This document shows positions 1 through 10,113 of a stretch of DNA of 64,000 nucleotides, piece after piece; within the stretch, counting starts at the first letter, position 1, and every line of letters begins with the position of its first letter. Origin of the DNA: WS-9 sp036274595 (GTDB taxonomy: Bacteria; Eisenbacteria; RBG-16-71-46; SZUA-252); contig DASUFL010000038.1 of assembly GCA_036274595.1 (NCBI GenBank), positions 39,227 to 103,226 on the forward strand. The letters run 5' to 3'. A program made the position numbers and the translations under genes. A model generated the notes under the pieces. It searched no databases. It saw only the letters and a list, made by a program, of their open reading frames with translations, and was not told the origin of the DNA.

Positions 1-621
1 GAGGCGGATCGACGGCTCGATCAGATTTCGCACGGCGAGTCCGAAGGACACTCGGTCCGCCCAGGGTACACCCACGCCGGCGACCAGGAGCGGCTGGACC
101 GCAACGCCGGCGTCCAGGCCGAGGCCGCTCCCCGACGCACCCGCGACGCTCTGGCTCTGGATCTTGGCGGTCCCGCCCACCGACCAGGCGCCGCCGAACG
201 CGCGTCCGAACCCCAACGCGATCTCCGACTCCGACGACGTGAGATTCGACGCGAGGAGCGTGTTGCGATCGTCCCGCTGCTCGATCCCATCCACGCCGAA
301 CGAGCGATAGGACAGGCCGAAGCCGCCCCATCGCCAGCTCGGCAGCGCGATGGCGAGATATTCCTCGTGGACGTCGTAGCCGTACTGGAACCGTCCCGCC
401 TGGAGCTCGCGTCGTGGCACGAGCCCGAGGCCGCCGGGATTCCAGGCCATCGCGCTCGCGTCGGACGCGAGCGCCGCGTACGCGCCCCCGAGCGCGATGG
501 CGCGCACGCCCGTGCCGCTGGCGAAGATCGATTGCGTGCCGCCGTCGTCCTCAGCTCGGGCGGGCGGTGCTACGAGAACGGTCAGGGTCGCGATCCACGC
601 GACGACGAAGCGCCGGATCAT
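1..621 (-). CDS. PorV/PorQ-like (UPF0164) outer-membrane protein, C-terminus cut by window edge
   Basis: The frame is open from an ATG at 621 to the window edge, giving about 207 residues. The first 22 or so residues form a signal peptide (MIRRFVAWIATLTVLVAPPA, then RAE). Next comes the family signature of PorV/UPF0164-like barrels: GVRAIALGGAYAALASDASA followed by MAWNPGGLG. The rest alternates aromatic and polar residues like beta-strands, for example WGGFGLSYRSFGVDGIEQ. In type IX secretion systems PorV-type proteins carry cargo to the attachment complex; whether this one does is inference. Its ATG overlaps the TGA of the giant surface protein by four bases (ATGA), so the two are probably translationally coupled. 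Family assignment is fairly secure, exact role is not. Confidence 0.75.
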   Translation of the reverse strand, partial: MIRRFVVAWIATLTVLVAPPARAEDDGGTQSIFASGTGVRAIALGGAYAALASDASAMAWNPGGLGLVPRRELQAGRFQYGYDVHEEYLAIALPSWRWGGFGLSYRSFGVDGIEQRDDRNTLLASNLTSSESEIALGFGRAFGGAWSVGGTAKIQSQSVAGASGSGLGLDAGVAVQPLLVAGVGVPWADRVSFGLAVRNLIEPSIRL

Positions 622-3600
622 CGCACCACCGCCACTTTGCGAACCACGCGTTCCGTGTGGCCGTCCCCGTAGCGCGCGAGGAGCTCCGCCAGATAGACGC
701 CGTTTCGCACCAGGTCGCCGGCGCCGTTCCGTCCCGTCCACGCATCGGCTTGGTGGAGCCCGGCCGAGCGCGCCTCATCGCGCACGACCTCCGCCACGCG
801 GTCGCCGGAGGGAGTGAAGATGCGGAGGCTCACCCGGCCGTCCGCGCGGAGGTAGTAGACGAACGACGTGGCCTCGCGCCCCGCTGCGAACGGATTCGGG
901 AAGTTGGAGTAGCTCGCCTCGAGCGTGGCCGCGCCCACCGTTCCCGATTCGGTCCAGAGCGGGAAGGAATGGCCCGGCTCGGGACGGACCTGGATGGCGA
1001 GGAGCGCGCTTCCAGGCTGCACGACGCCGATGCCGCTCTCGTCCAGACCGAGCCTGAGCGTTGGTCCCTGGGGGATCCCCGCGGACGCCACGCGAAGCTC
1101 CACTTGGACCGTGCCGCCGGGCGGCACGAGGAGCAGGCTGTCCGCCGGGAGCGACGCCGTCGTGGAATCGGGCGTGAGCGCGGCGCTCTCCGCCCAAAGG
1201 ACGCCGTCGACGTAGGCCAGGACGCGAGTGGCCGCGCTTCCGATCGCGATGGCGGCGAGGTCGCGATCCGCGGCGCGCACCACCATGCGATCCAGCCGCA
1301 CTCCGCCCGAGCCGGCCGAAGCCGTGTTGGTCAGTCGAAGGACCCCGGCCGTCACCTCGGCCCCGTCGCCGGCGAGAACCGCCGGCATGCGGCTCTCGAG
1401 GCCGGCCACGAGCTCGCGTGGAGGAGGCTCGAGGCGCGCGAGACCGGAGACGGTGGGCAGCACGGCGCCGGGCTCGGGCAGCGGCGTGAGTCGAGCTCCC
1501 GAGTTGGCGTCGAACATGGCGAGCCCCGCGGTCGGTGTGCTGAGCTCGAGATATCCCGCGGGGGCTGTCGCGGCGATGTCGGCCAGCACGCGGATCGTCG
1601 CCGTGTCTCCCGGCGCGAGGAGGATCCCGCCCAGCGGAAGTGACACGGCCCCTGAAGGAGGGAAGGCGTTCTGGACCACGCGCTCCACGCCGTTCGCGAG
1701 TACGCGGAGACGCGCGAGATACGTGCCGGGCGCGAGCGGACGCCGGAGCTCGTCCGAGCAGGCGACCGCGACGCTGTCGAGGCGCACGCGCGCGGTCCCC
1801 GCTCCGTCCGGATGACGGAGCACGACGTCGAGCGCGGCTTGGTCGGTGTCGCCGACGCGCAAGGTCGCGGGGAAGAGCGGCACACCGCGCACGCGGACCG
1901 ATGCGGCGGCGCGCTCCACGATCGTGGGAGCTCCGGCGATCGGGCTCGACGCGTACGTAACGATGACTGTGTCCTGCGTGTTGGCGTCCCACGCCTGGAT
2001 CGTTGCTGGAGAGCCGAGCCGGATCGAGAAGGACCCGACGGCAGCGCTGTCCGCGACGTCGCCTAAGATCGTGAGGTCGATCGGGGCGTTCACGGGACAC
2101 GTAAGAGGCGGAGCGAGCGCGAGGGTCAGGTCCGGTCCGTCGGTGCCGCCCACGATCCGCGCCGCGAGCGTCTGCGTCGCGGTCCGGACCACGAGACGAT
2201 CGAGCCAGTCGTGCGGCGACGGAATGGGGGCGCCGGTCGTGTCGGTCACCGTCACCGCGATCGAACCCACACGCACGTCGGACGTGACTCCGTCGATCCC
2301 CGAGTTCCGGAGCTGGAGACCGAGAAGCGGAACATCCTGGGAGCCGGCAGCCACGCGCTGCTCGGGCGACGGGACGTCGGAGATCTGGAGCTCGGTGGGC
2401 TCGGCCACGAGACGCGCGGTCCCGGAGCGGAGCGGGAACGATCCCGTCTCGAGCCGGATCCGGACCGGCGCTCCGCTCGTCCGATCCTCCGCGGTGATGT
2501 CGGTGCTGTCGACGATCGCGACCCGGAAGCTCGGCGCCGTGGCCGAAGCGGCCACGTCGAGGCGGAAGCTCAGCGTGGTCGGCTGCTCGGGCGTGACGTA
2601 GGCCGGAGCGTCGAAGGTAAGGTCGAGGTCCGATCCCGTGCCCGGGATCGTCGACGTCGCGAGGTACACGTTCGTACCCTCGGCCACCACGACCGAGGTG
2701 ATGAGATCGGCCGGGACGATCGGGACTCCGTTCCCGTCCTCGACGCGGATGCGAAGCCCGCGCAGGCTGACGGTCGAGGCGCCGGTGCCGCCCTGGTTCG
2801 TGAAGGTGAGGCTGAAGGGAACGATGCCCGTTTGGCCGCGACTCACTTCGAGCGGCATCGACTGGACCGGGACGAGCCCCGCGTCCGCGACGGGGATCAG
2901 GATGTCGTGTCCGTTCGAGGAGACCTCGACCGCGCGTCGCACGAGACCGCTCAGCGTTCCGATTCCTGCGGCGTCCGCCCGGAACTGCACGTCGCCCGGT
3001 CCGGAGGCGAGATAGACCCAGACGAAGCTGTCCGACTGGGCGGGAGCAAGGGTCATCGTGCCCGGGGAGGGTCCCGCCTGGAGCGAGGTGGTCCCGCTTC
3101 CGGAGATCGCAGGCATCGAGGGGGCGATCGCCTGGACCGTCTCGTTCCCCGCGTTGCGCACGATCATGCGCAGCCGGAGCGTCTGCCCGACGGTGCTCGC
3201 TCTCGTCTCGGTCTCGAGCGTGGCGAGGAGCGGGGAGGTGCTGATCACGAGCGGCTGCGGATTGGCGACGAGCCCGTCTCGAGGTCCGTCGTTGCCGGAG
3301 AGGTTCTCGATGGCGCCGATCGGAAGCGCGAGGTCGACGGTGGCCGAGTCCGACGGTCCCGAGGTCGTGGTCACCGATGCGAAGAGGCGCGCCCCCGCGA
3401 TTCCGAGCGCTTCCGAGAGGAGCGTGCTCCGCCACTCGGCGCCGGTGCGCGTGAGCGGTCCCAGGTCCTGATCGTCGCCGGTGCCTGGGGTGAACGCACC
3501 GTCTCCGCCGTCCCGCCACAGGTGCACTTCCGCAAGCTCAGCCGCTCCGGCGGTTCCCAGATTGACGATTCGCACCGAGCGGAGCTCGTCGCTCTCGTAT

Positions 3601-6600
3601 CCGTTCCGAGGGATCGTGACGTCGAGGGCGAGGCGCGGGCCTTCACCCGGTCCGAGGCTCGCGCCCGGAGCGCCCCAGTTGGTGACCTGCGCCGCGCTCA
3701 TGCCATCCACCGTGAGCCGCGCGTTCGACGTGACCGGCCAAGCGCCGGTCACCGACACAGGCTCCTCGAAGTGCATCGAGAGCGGATCCGAGACGCGAGC
3801 GCCAAGCACGTCTCCGTCCGCAGCGTCCCTGGGCGACACGTCGGCCGTGACGAAGAGATGGCGCGAGCCCCCCGCGGGGAGAACCCAGCTGAGCCCCGTG
3901 AACGTGACGACGCCGTTCGCGAACGATCCGACGCCGATCGCCGGGTCGGACGAGAGATCGCCGAGGACTCCGTCGGCGTCGCCATCTTCCCGAAGGGTCA
4001 GCGACTGGATCTCACGGTCGAGCTCCAGGCGCGAGCCGCTCCCCGACGTGACGTTCTCGATCGCGAGCCGTCCCAGGGTCCGCGAAGTCGTGTAGCTGTT
4101 CGTGAGGATGAGATGGAGCAGCGGCGCGTCGTGGTCGCCGGGATGGACGGCCACGGAGTCGAGCGCGGCGGCCGCCACGGTCACGCGATCGGTCGTGCGG
4201 ATCGGCAGCGCGAAGGGATTCTCGACGCGCTGGTCCAGCGGGCCCGAGTCCCCGCTCTCCATGCCCACTCCGCCGTCCGTTCCCTGGGGAAGGCCGAGCA
4301 GCACCGTCCGCCCGTCCAGCGCGAGATCGGCGAGATCCACGGCCACGAAGAGGCGGAGCCCGCTGACCGGGACGATCTCGGAGAGGCCGGTGCGCTGCCA
4401 GCGGTCGCCCGTGTTCACGAGCTCTCCGAGCGCGCGGTCGCGCGTGGGATCGAGCACCCCGTCGCCGTCGTCGACCCAGGCATTCATCCGCGTCACGTCC
4501 GTTCCGGCTTCCGCCGTGCCGTTGTTGGCGACGGAGAGGCGCAGGAGCCGATCCGGCTGATATCCGTTCGGGGGCAGCGTGACGTCCAGGGCGAGCGCCC
4601 GGGTCGAGCCCGCGAGCAGATTGCCGGGCGGAATCGGGTGCACCGCGATCTCTTGCGCCACGAGCCCGTCGACGGGGAAGCTCCCGACGGGCCGGAGCGG
4701 CCACGCGTTCCGCGCGAAGCTCGAAGGCGCGAGGAGGACGGAGGTGGAGTCGGTGATTTCGAGATCGAGCGCGTCGCCATCGCGCGCGCCGAGCGCAACG
4801 TCCGCCGCCACGAAGAGGCGCACGCTGCCGAGCGCCGGCACGTCGACGCGCACCGGCGTGAAGTGGACGCTTCCGTCGACCGCGACCGTCGCGAACTGCT
4901 TCGGATCCCGGGCCGGATCGAGCACGCCGTCGCCGTCGTCCAGGTAGAGCGTGAGGTCGCCCAGCTCGGAGTCGAGCTGATCCTTCGTTCCAGGCCCCAC
5001 GGTCGCGTTCTTCACATCGAGCGAAACAAGGGATCGCGCTGACCCTTCTTGATTCGCGACGGTGATCGCGAGGAGCGGCAGGGTGCGGTCGCCCGGCCTC
5101 ACCACAGCCCCGGTCTGGACCGCGGCCACGGTGAACCCGCCGGGGGTCACCAGGGCGGCGTGCGTGATGGAGGCGCCGTCGTCCGACACGCGAATCCCGC
5201 TCGCGACCTCGACCGCCGAGGCGCTGCCGTCGACGACGATCGGCCCGGTCTGCGCCTGGCGTCCGACGTTCACGGAGAGCGGTACGAGGAGGCTCTCCCC
5301 GCTCGCGAGGGACCGCGGCAGGGGAGGCATCACCGAGACCGTGTAATCGCCGTCCGCGTCGTGGCGGACCAAGCGTGTGAAGACGAGCGAGACCAGGTCC
5401 ACGGAGATGGAGTCCCGTCCGGGATTGGCGAGGAGGATCTGGAACGGGGCGCCGAGCCGTCCCTGCACGAGCGAGTCGGGTCCGGTGACGGACACCACGC
5501 GGAGCGCGCGAACGGGGCGGACGATCACGGAGGCCGTATCCCGCACGCCCCCCGATTCGGCGACGACGAGGCCGGTGCCTTCCGCGGTTCCCGCGAACAC
5601 TCCCGTGGTCGCGCCGATCGTTCCCACGCCTCCGAGCGCGGTCCAGGCGATCGATCCAGCGGTGGGGTTTCCGAACGCGTCCTCGGTCGTGGCGGCAAAG
5701 GCGAGCGTGCTGTCGCGCCAGCAGACGGCGCCGTCGGGCTTCACGGTGATCCGCGCCACGGGGCCCGGTCCGACCGAGACGCGCCAGGTGTCGCCGTCCG
5801 GGATGCCGTTCGCGTTTCCCTGCGCCGCGACCTGTGGAGCCACCGATGTGCCCGAGTTGTCGAAGAGCGTCACGAAGTCGCTTCCGGCCAGATCCAGCTC
5901 GCTCGGCACCGTGGCGCGGAACTGCACCTCGACGAGGGAGGAGCTCTGGACCGCGGTCCCGAGCTTCGCCTCCGCGGTGCCCTCGACGCTCGCGTCCGAG
6001 TAGGACGCGGGGAGCCCGGCGACGCGCACGGTCGTGACGACGGGCACGCCGTAGCCCTTGGGGAGGTGGATCAGCACGCGATCCACGCCTGCGTCGCCCG
6101 CGACGATGCTCGGCAGGACGTAGACGGTGAAGACCTGGCCCACCGCCCCGGCCTGAACGGCATGCGGCAGGATCTCCGCAAGCGCGGAGTGCGCGGCCTG
6201 ACCGGCCCCGATGACCGAGGAGGTCAGGGGCACGTCGACGATCGCGGACGCGCTGCTGCCGTCGGACGCCTGCGCCCGGAGGCGGACGCCCCCCGCGTAG
6301 TCCTGCGCGGGGACGATGGGGTAATCCATCCAGAGGTAGAGTCCGCGCGTCTCGGGCTCTTCCATTGTCAGCGCCGATCCGGGCGGCGGGAGCGCCGCGA
6401 GCAGCGTGTCGAGGCGTCCTCCCCCGGCCCCGTCCGACCGGAACGCCCACGCGAGCGCGTTCGCCTCGGCTTGGATCGTGTCCACCGGGGCGGCGACGCC
6501 GACGAAGTCGCGCGCCGCTCCCTGGAGGTTGTAGGGAGCGTTGCTCCAGATCGCGACTGCGAGATTTCCGTCCGCCGGAGTGGCGAGCGGCTGGGCGGAG

Positions 6601-8468
6601 GACCCTGCGTTGGCCGGCGCGAAGGCACCCGCGCTGTCGACGGCGGCGATCTCGATCCGGGGCGCGCACGAGAGGCCGTTGACGGCGGCGCTCCCCGTGT
6701 CCGGCGGCGTGCCGCTGAACACGTTCACCGAGATCGTCCAGACGCCGCTTCCGGCACGTGCGATGCGGCCTGGCACGAAGCCCAGCCGGAGCGTCTGCGG
6801 GCTCGTGGCGTTCGTCGTCGTGTCGACGGCGGATCGGTCCGGTGCGACGCCCCAGGAGGAGCCCGCGGGATCGACCAGGGTCCACCCGTTTCCCGCCCTC
6901 CGCCACGAGAAAGCGCCTCGGTACGCGGGGGACTGGCTGTCGGACGCGTGTCCCTGATGGTAGAGCGTGACGTCGAGCCCGGTGACGTCCCGGAAGCCGT
7001 CGCCGTCGCTCACGGCGACGTCGACGAGCATCGTGTCGCGCGGGACGAGCGTCGTGGTGGCGACGCCGGCCTTCGTGCGCAGCACGATCTGGGAGATGAC
7101 GGGCACGAGCGCGGGAGTCACCGTGACGCTCGACGTGTCGCGCAGCGATCCCGCGTAGGCCACGATCTTGGCCAGGCCGGGCTGTGAGGCGCAGAACGTT
7201 CCGTCCTTGGACGCGGTGCCGGCGGACGCGGGGATCACCCTCATGCTGTCGGCCACGACCCCGAACCGGTTTCCAAACGCGTCCACGCCGAAGAGCTGGA
7301 AGGACGTGCACATCCGGCTCACCACCGACGTGTTGTCGGGCACGAGATCGATCACCTTGGGCGGGTCGTCGGTGACGGCGAGGGTCCAGTCGTCGCCGTT
7401 TCCGAGGGCGCCGTCCGCGTTGCCGGACCAGAGGGACTGGAGCGACGCGCCCGGGGTGGAGGTGTCGTCGACCGAGATCGGCAGGTCGAGATCGTTCGTC
7501 GTCGCGGCGGCGAGCACGCTCACGCGGCAGCGCACCTCGACCTTTGCGTTCAGATGGATCCGCGGGACGCGCAGCGTGAACGAGGTGCCGTTGTCGAACC
7601 AGAGGATCTGGGCCGGATCGACCGGGATGCCTCCGACCAGCACCGCGTCCACGGCGGTGACCTGGATCGTCCCGTTGTGAAGAACGTTGACGAGATCGAC
7701 TCCGGTCGCGGCGCCGCTCGGCGACGTTCCCGATGCGTCCAGATCGAGCCAGAACGTGAGCGGGGTGTCGGTCGCTCCTTCGCGCACGGCTTTCGGCTGG
7801 ACTTCCGCCCATCCGCTCCGGACCGCGGGAGGCTCGTCGGTGTAGGTGATCACCAGCTGGGGCGTGGCCGTGACGACGTTGGTGTACTCGCTCGACCGGA
7901 ACACGACTTCGCGATCACTGCCCTCGCGCTCCGGCTTGATCACGAATCCGTTCTTCGCGAGGTCGCCGTTCAGCCACGCGTTGACGATCGGCCCGACCTG
8001 CCAGCTCACCTGTCCGTTGGTGCCGGCGTCGCTCAGGAGCGCGCGCCCGGTCCAGTAGGGGCCCGACGTGCCTCCCGCGGTGGACCAGCCGAAGAGGAGG
8101 TTCCGGTTCCTCCACGTGACATCCGGCTCGCCCCACGATTCGGTGAGCGGATAGATCCTCGCGTCGATCGGCGTCGAGCTGTTGGCGCCGCTCTGTGTCA
8201 TGCGGAACCACGCCTGGAGGACGGTCTTTCCGGTGAGCGTGGGGAGCGCCGCGTCGAAGACGACGTGGCGGTTCTTCGTCCCCGCCGTCCCCTTGATGCG
8301 GAGCTCGGGCTTGCTGCCGTTGTTCTCGGTGACGTTTTCCTGGCTCAGGTACGAATCGGTCGCGTTCGTGGATCTCGACTGGACCGTGACCGTGAACGTG
8401 CCTGCGCTCGAGAGCGTGGGCCAGAGGACGGCGAGAAGGATGAAAGCGAAGCGTGAGCGGCGGACCAC
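618..8468 (-). CDS. Giant secreted surface protein: DNRLRE-type N-terminal domain, tandem beta repeats, FlgD-like C-terminal domain
   Basis: 2616 residues. GTG start with a GGAGG ribosome site four bases upstream, then a signal peptide (RSRFAFILLAVLWPTLSSAG). Residues of about 25-210 resemble a DNRLRE/CBM96-like module, with AWFRMTQSG, ESWGEPDVTWRNRN and a VITY end. The middle is a series of Ig/cadherin-like segments including Big-type stretches with AFGN motifs. Between about residues 1050 and 1650 there are repeated 180-200-residue units with DDGDGVLDP-like acidic turns and LFVAxDV strands. The last 95 residues are a FlgD-like/type-IX-like sorting domain (NFPNPFAAG, SLRIFTPSGDRV, NGVYLAELLA, VRKVAVVR). 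It is probably exported and anchored at the cell surface. The downstream PorV-like gene overlaps it. No enzymatic domain is recognised. Confidence 0.85.
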   Translation of the reverse strand: MVRRSRFAFILLAVLWPTLSSAGTFTVTVQSRSTNATDSYLSQENVTENNGSKPELRIKGTAGTKNRHVVFDAALPTLTGKTVLQAWFRMTQSGANSSTPIDARIYPLTESWGEPDVTWRNRNLLFGWSTAGGTSGPYWTGRALLSDAGTNGQVSWQVGPIVNAWLNGDLAKNGFVIKPEREGSDREVVFRSSEYTNVVTATPQLVITYTDEPPAVRSGWAEVQPKAVREGATDTPLTFWLDLDASGTSPSGAATGVDLVNVLHNGTIQVTAVDAVLVGGIPVDPAQILWFDNGTSFTLRVPRIHLNAKVEVRCRVSVLAAATTNDLDLPISVDDTSTPGASLQSLWSGNADGALGNGDDWTLAVTDDPPKVIDLVPDNTSVVSRMCTSFQLFGVDAFGNRFGVVADSMRVIPASAGTASKDGTFCASQPGLAKIVAYAGSLRDTSSVTVTPALVPVISQIVLRTKAGVATTTLVPRDTMLVDVAVSDGDGFRDVTGLDVTLYHQGHASDSQSPAYRGAFSWRRAGNGWTLVDPAGSSWGVAPDRSAVDTTTNATSPQTLRLGFVPGRIARAGSGVWTISVNVFSGTPPDTGSAAVNGLSCAPRIEIAAVDSAGAFAPANAGSSAQPLATPADGNLAVAIWSNAPYNLQGAARDFVGVAAPVDTIQAEANALAWAFRSDGAGGGRLDTLLAALPPPGSALTMEEPETRGLYLWMDYPIVPAQDYAGGVRLRAQASDGSSASAIVDVPLTSSVIGAGQAAHSALAEILPHAVQAGAVGQVFTVYVLPSIVAGDAGVDRVLIHLPKGYGVPVVTTVRVAGLPASYSDASVEGTAEAKLGTAVQSSSLVEVQFRATVPSELDLAGSDFVTLFDNSGTSVAPQVAAQGNANGIPDGDTWRVSVGPGPVARITVKPDGAVCWRDSTLAFAATTEDAFGNPTAGSIAWTALGGVGTIGATTGVFAGTAEGTGLVVAESGGVRDTASVIVRPVRALRVVSVTGPDSLVQGRLGAPFQILLANPGRDSISVDLVSLVFTRLVRHDADGDYTVSVMPPLPRSLASGESLLVPLSVNVGRQAQTGPIVVDGSASAVEVASGIRVSDDGASITHAALVTPGGFTVAAVQTGAVVRPGDRTLPLLAITVANQEGSARSLVSLDVKNATVGPGTKDQLDSELGDLTLYLDDGDGVLDPARDPKQFATVAVDGSVHFTPVRVDVPALGSVRLFVAADVALGARDGDALDLEITDSTSVLLAPSSFARNAWPLRPVGSFPVDGLVAQEIAVHPIPPGNLLAGSTRALALDVTLPPNGYQPDRLLRLSVANNGTAEAGTDVTRMNAWVDDGDGVLDPTRDRALGELVNTGDRWQRTGLSEIVPVSGLRLFVAVDLADLALDGRTVLLGLPQGTDGGVGMESGDSGPLDQRVENPFALPIRTTDRVTVAAAALDSVAVHPGDHDAPLLHLILTNSYTTSRTLGRLAIENVTSGSGSRLELDREIQSLTLREDGDADGVLGDLSSDPAIGVGSFANGVVTFTGLSWVLPAGGSRHLFVTADVSPRDAADGDVLGARVSDPLSMHFEEPVSVTGAWPVTSNARLTVDGMSAAQVTNWGAPGASLGPGEGPRLALDVTIPRNGYESDELRSVRIVNLGTAGAAELAEVHLWRDGGDGAFTPGTGDDQDLGPLTRTGAEWRSTLLSEALGIAGARLFASVTTTSGPSDSATVDLALPIGAIENLSGNDGPRDGLVANPQPLVISTSPLLATLETETRASTVGQTLRLRMIVRNAGNETVQAIAPSMPAISGSGTTSLQAGPSPGTMTLAPAQSDSFVWVYLASGPGDVQFRADAAGIGTLSGLVRRAVEVSSNGHDILIPVADAGLVPVQSMPLEVSRGQTGIVPFSLTFTNQGGTGASTVSLRGLRIRVEDGNGVPIVPADLITSVVVAEGTNVYLATSTIPGTGSDLDLTFDAPAYVTPEQPTTLSFRLDVAASATAPSFRVAIVDSTDITAEDRTSGAPVRIRLETGSFPLRSGTARLVAEPTELQISDVPSPEQRVAAGSQDVPLLGLQLRNSGIDGVTSDVRVGSIAVTVTDTTGAPIPSPHDWLDRLVVRTATQTLAARIVGGTDGPDLTLALAPPLTCPVNAPIDLTILGDVADSAAVGSFSIRLGSPATIQAWDANTQDTVIVTYASSPIAGAPTIVERAAASVRVRGVPLFPATLRVGDTDQAALDVVLRHPDGAGTARVRLDSVAVACSDELRRPLAPGTYLARLRVLANGVERVVQNAFPPSGAVSLPLGGILLAPGDTATIRVLADIAATAPAGYLELSTPTAGLAMFDANSGARLTPLPEPGAVLPTVSGLARLEPPPRELVAGLESRMPAVLAGDGAEVTAGVLRLTNTASAGSGGVRLDRMVVRAADRDLAAIAIGSAATRVLAYVDGVLWAESAALTPDSTTASLPADSLLLVPPGGTVQVELRVASAGIPQGPTLRLGLDESGIGVVQPGSALLAIQVRPEPGHSFPLWTESGTVGAATLEASYSNFPNPFAAGREATSFVYYLRADGRVSLRIFTPSGDRVAEVVRDEARSAGLHQADAWTGRNGAGDLVRNGVYLAELLARYGDGHTERVVRKVAVVR

Positions 8469-8617
8469 GAATCCTCCGTGCGAACACCGGGTCGGGGCGT
8501 CCTTGGAGGAGTCGGCAGTTCAGGGGTATTTCTTGATGCCGGTTGGACTTGGCGGAGCGCGCTCGGGGCGGGGCGCGGCTGTCGCAAGCGTCGTGTTGCG
8601 TGAGGGTTGGCTCTCCG

Positions 8618-8631
8618 CCGGGCCAGCCCGG
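8618..8631 (-). terminator. Possible hairpin at the end of the men operon
   Basis: A perfect inverted repeat, CCGGGC-CA-GCCCGG on the plus strand, abuts the menE stop codon. There is no T-run behind it and the loop is only two bases unless the inner pair opens, so intrinsic termination is uncertain. Confidence 0.3.
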
Positions 8632-10113
8632 TCAGGTCGAGCTTGCGGCCCCTTCTTCCTGGAAGAGATGGCGGAACGCGTCGCGCCGGAGCTTTCCCGA
8701 GGCGCTCCGGGGGATCTCCCGCACGATCTTGAGCCGGCGCGGCAGCTTGAATGTCGCGAGCGCTTCCATGGCATGGTCCTGGAGCTCGTTCAAGGTCAGC
8801 GACGCACCGGGATGGAGCACCACCGCCGCCGCGACCTCGTGCCCCCACGATCCCGCCGGAATGCCCGCCACCGCGATCTCGAGGATCGCGGGGTGCGACC
8901 GCAGCGCTCGCTCGACCTCGGCGGGAGACACGTTCTCGCCGCCGACCACCATGCGATCCGATCTCCGGTCGAGCACGACGAGACGGCCTGCCGCATCCCA
9001 CGCGCCGATGTCTCCCGTCTTGAGCCATCGGCCGTCCCACGTTTCGGCGTCCTTCTCCCGTTCCTCGAAATAGGCGGCCATCACGGTGGGCCCGCACACC
9101 ACGATCTCGCCTTCGGCGCCGCGCGGCGCCATGAGTCCGTTTTGGTCCCGGATCTCAACCTTCACGAATGGAAGCGGCCGTCCGGAGCTGTCGAGTCCGG
9201 CCGGCCACTCGCGCGGCGAGAGCGTGGTCACCTGCGACGCGGCCTCGGTGAGTCCGTACGTGGGAAGTGCCTTCAAGCGAAGCTCCGCGGCTTCCATCAG
9301 AAGCTCGGGCGGGCAAGGACCGCCGCCGATGAGCGCCGCGCGCAGCGTCGTCGGGAACATGCGCCCTCCGCGCGCGCGGAGGAGCCGCTCGAGAAGCGGC
9401 GGCACGAGCGAGATGAGCGTGACTTTCTGCCGGTCGATCGCTTCGAGCATTCGCTCGGGATCGAAGCGGTCGTGAAGGAGCACCCCCGTCCCGTAGTACG
9501 CGCTCCGCGTGAGGACGGAGAGTCCGCCCACGTGGTGGAGCGGCAGGCAGGAGAGCCAGAGATCGCCGGAGCGCACGCCCAGATTTCGCGCCGACGCGAG
9601 GGCGCTCCAGAAGAAGTTCCCGTGTGTGAGCACGCAGCCGCGCGACTCGCCCGAGGTGCCCGAGGTGAAGCAGAGGGCGGCGGGCGTCTCGAGCCGGCGC
9701 AGGAGTCGCGGTCCCACGTCGGTCGTCGGCGGCACGCTCACGCCGAGCACGGGGCCTTCCTCCAGGCCGCGCTCGCTGTCCGAGGATTCGCTCGTGAGCG
9801 CGAGGTCCACGAAGGCCCGCTTCCGGAGCGCCTGTCGCTCCTCGCCGGGCAGCGACGCGCCGATGGGAACGGGCAGGAGACCGATCCGGTGCAGCGCGTG
9901 AAACGCGATGACGAAGCTGAACGCGTGCGCGGGGGCGAACTCGAGCGACACGTGCTCGCCCGCGCCGAGTCCCTGCGCGATCAGCGCGTCGGCCGACTCC
10001 TGAACCGCCTCGTTCAGCCGCCCGTACGTCCAGGACGTCTCGCCGCGCTGGAGCGCCAAGCGATCGGGAGCGACGCGGGCCCAGAACTGCACGGGATCCG
10101 AGGTGAATCTCAC
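8632..10113 (-). CDS. menE: o-Succinylbenzoate-CoA ligase
   Basis: Adenylate-forming enzyme that activates o-succinylbenzoate to its CoA thioester in menaquinone synthesis. About 493 residues from the chosen GTG at 10113, which has AGGAGG just upstream and overlaps the menC stop as GTGA. The frame is open further upstream, but that extension overlaps menC and looks spurious. Visible motifs are the AMP-binding P-loop CFTSGTSGESRGC, the PTYGLTEAASQ A5-like motif, WLKTGDIGAWD with the conserved Asp, the DRRSDRMVVGGENVSP hinge, and the C-terminal PRSASGKLRRD with the catalytic Lys. It is the last gene of the men operon. Context makes MenE much more likely than a general acyl-CoA ligase. Confidence 0.9.
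   Translation of the reverse strand: MRFTSDPVQFWARVAPDRLALQRGETSWTYGRLNEAVQESADALIAQGLGAGEHVSLEFAPAHAFSFVIAFHALHRIGLLPVPIGASLPGEERQALRKRAFVDLALTSESSDSERGLEEGPVLGVSVPPTTDVGPRLLRRLETPAALCFTSGTSGESRGCVLTHGNFFWSALASARNLGVRSGDLWLSCLPLHHVGGLSVLTRSAYYGTGVLLHDRFDPERMLEAIDRQKVTLISLVPPLLERLLRARGGRMFPTTLRAALIGGGPCPPELLMEAAELRLKALPTYGLTEAASQVTTLSPREWPAGLDSSGRPLPFVKVEIRDQNGLMAPRGAEGEIVVCGPTVMAAYFEEREKDAETWDGRWLKTGDIGAWDAAGRLVVLDRRSDRMVVGGENVSPAEVERALRSHPAILEIAVAGIPAGSWGHEVAAAVVLHPGASLTLNELQDHAMEALATFKLPRRLKIVREIPRSASGKLRRDAFRHLFQEEGAASST

Noticed and set aside
4012..7812. A 1266-residue Arg-rich frame inside the giant surface protein gene
   Set aside because: Frame-shifted reading of the same strand, dominated by Arg/Gly/Pro; no start signal and no similarity.
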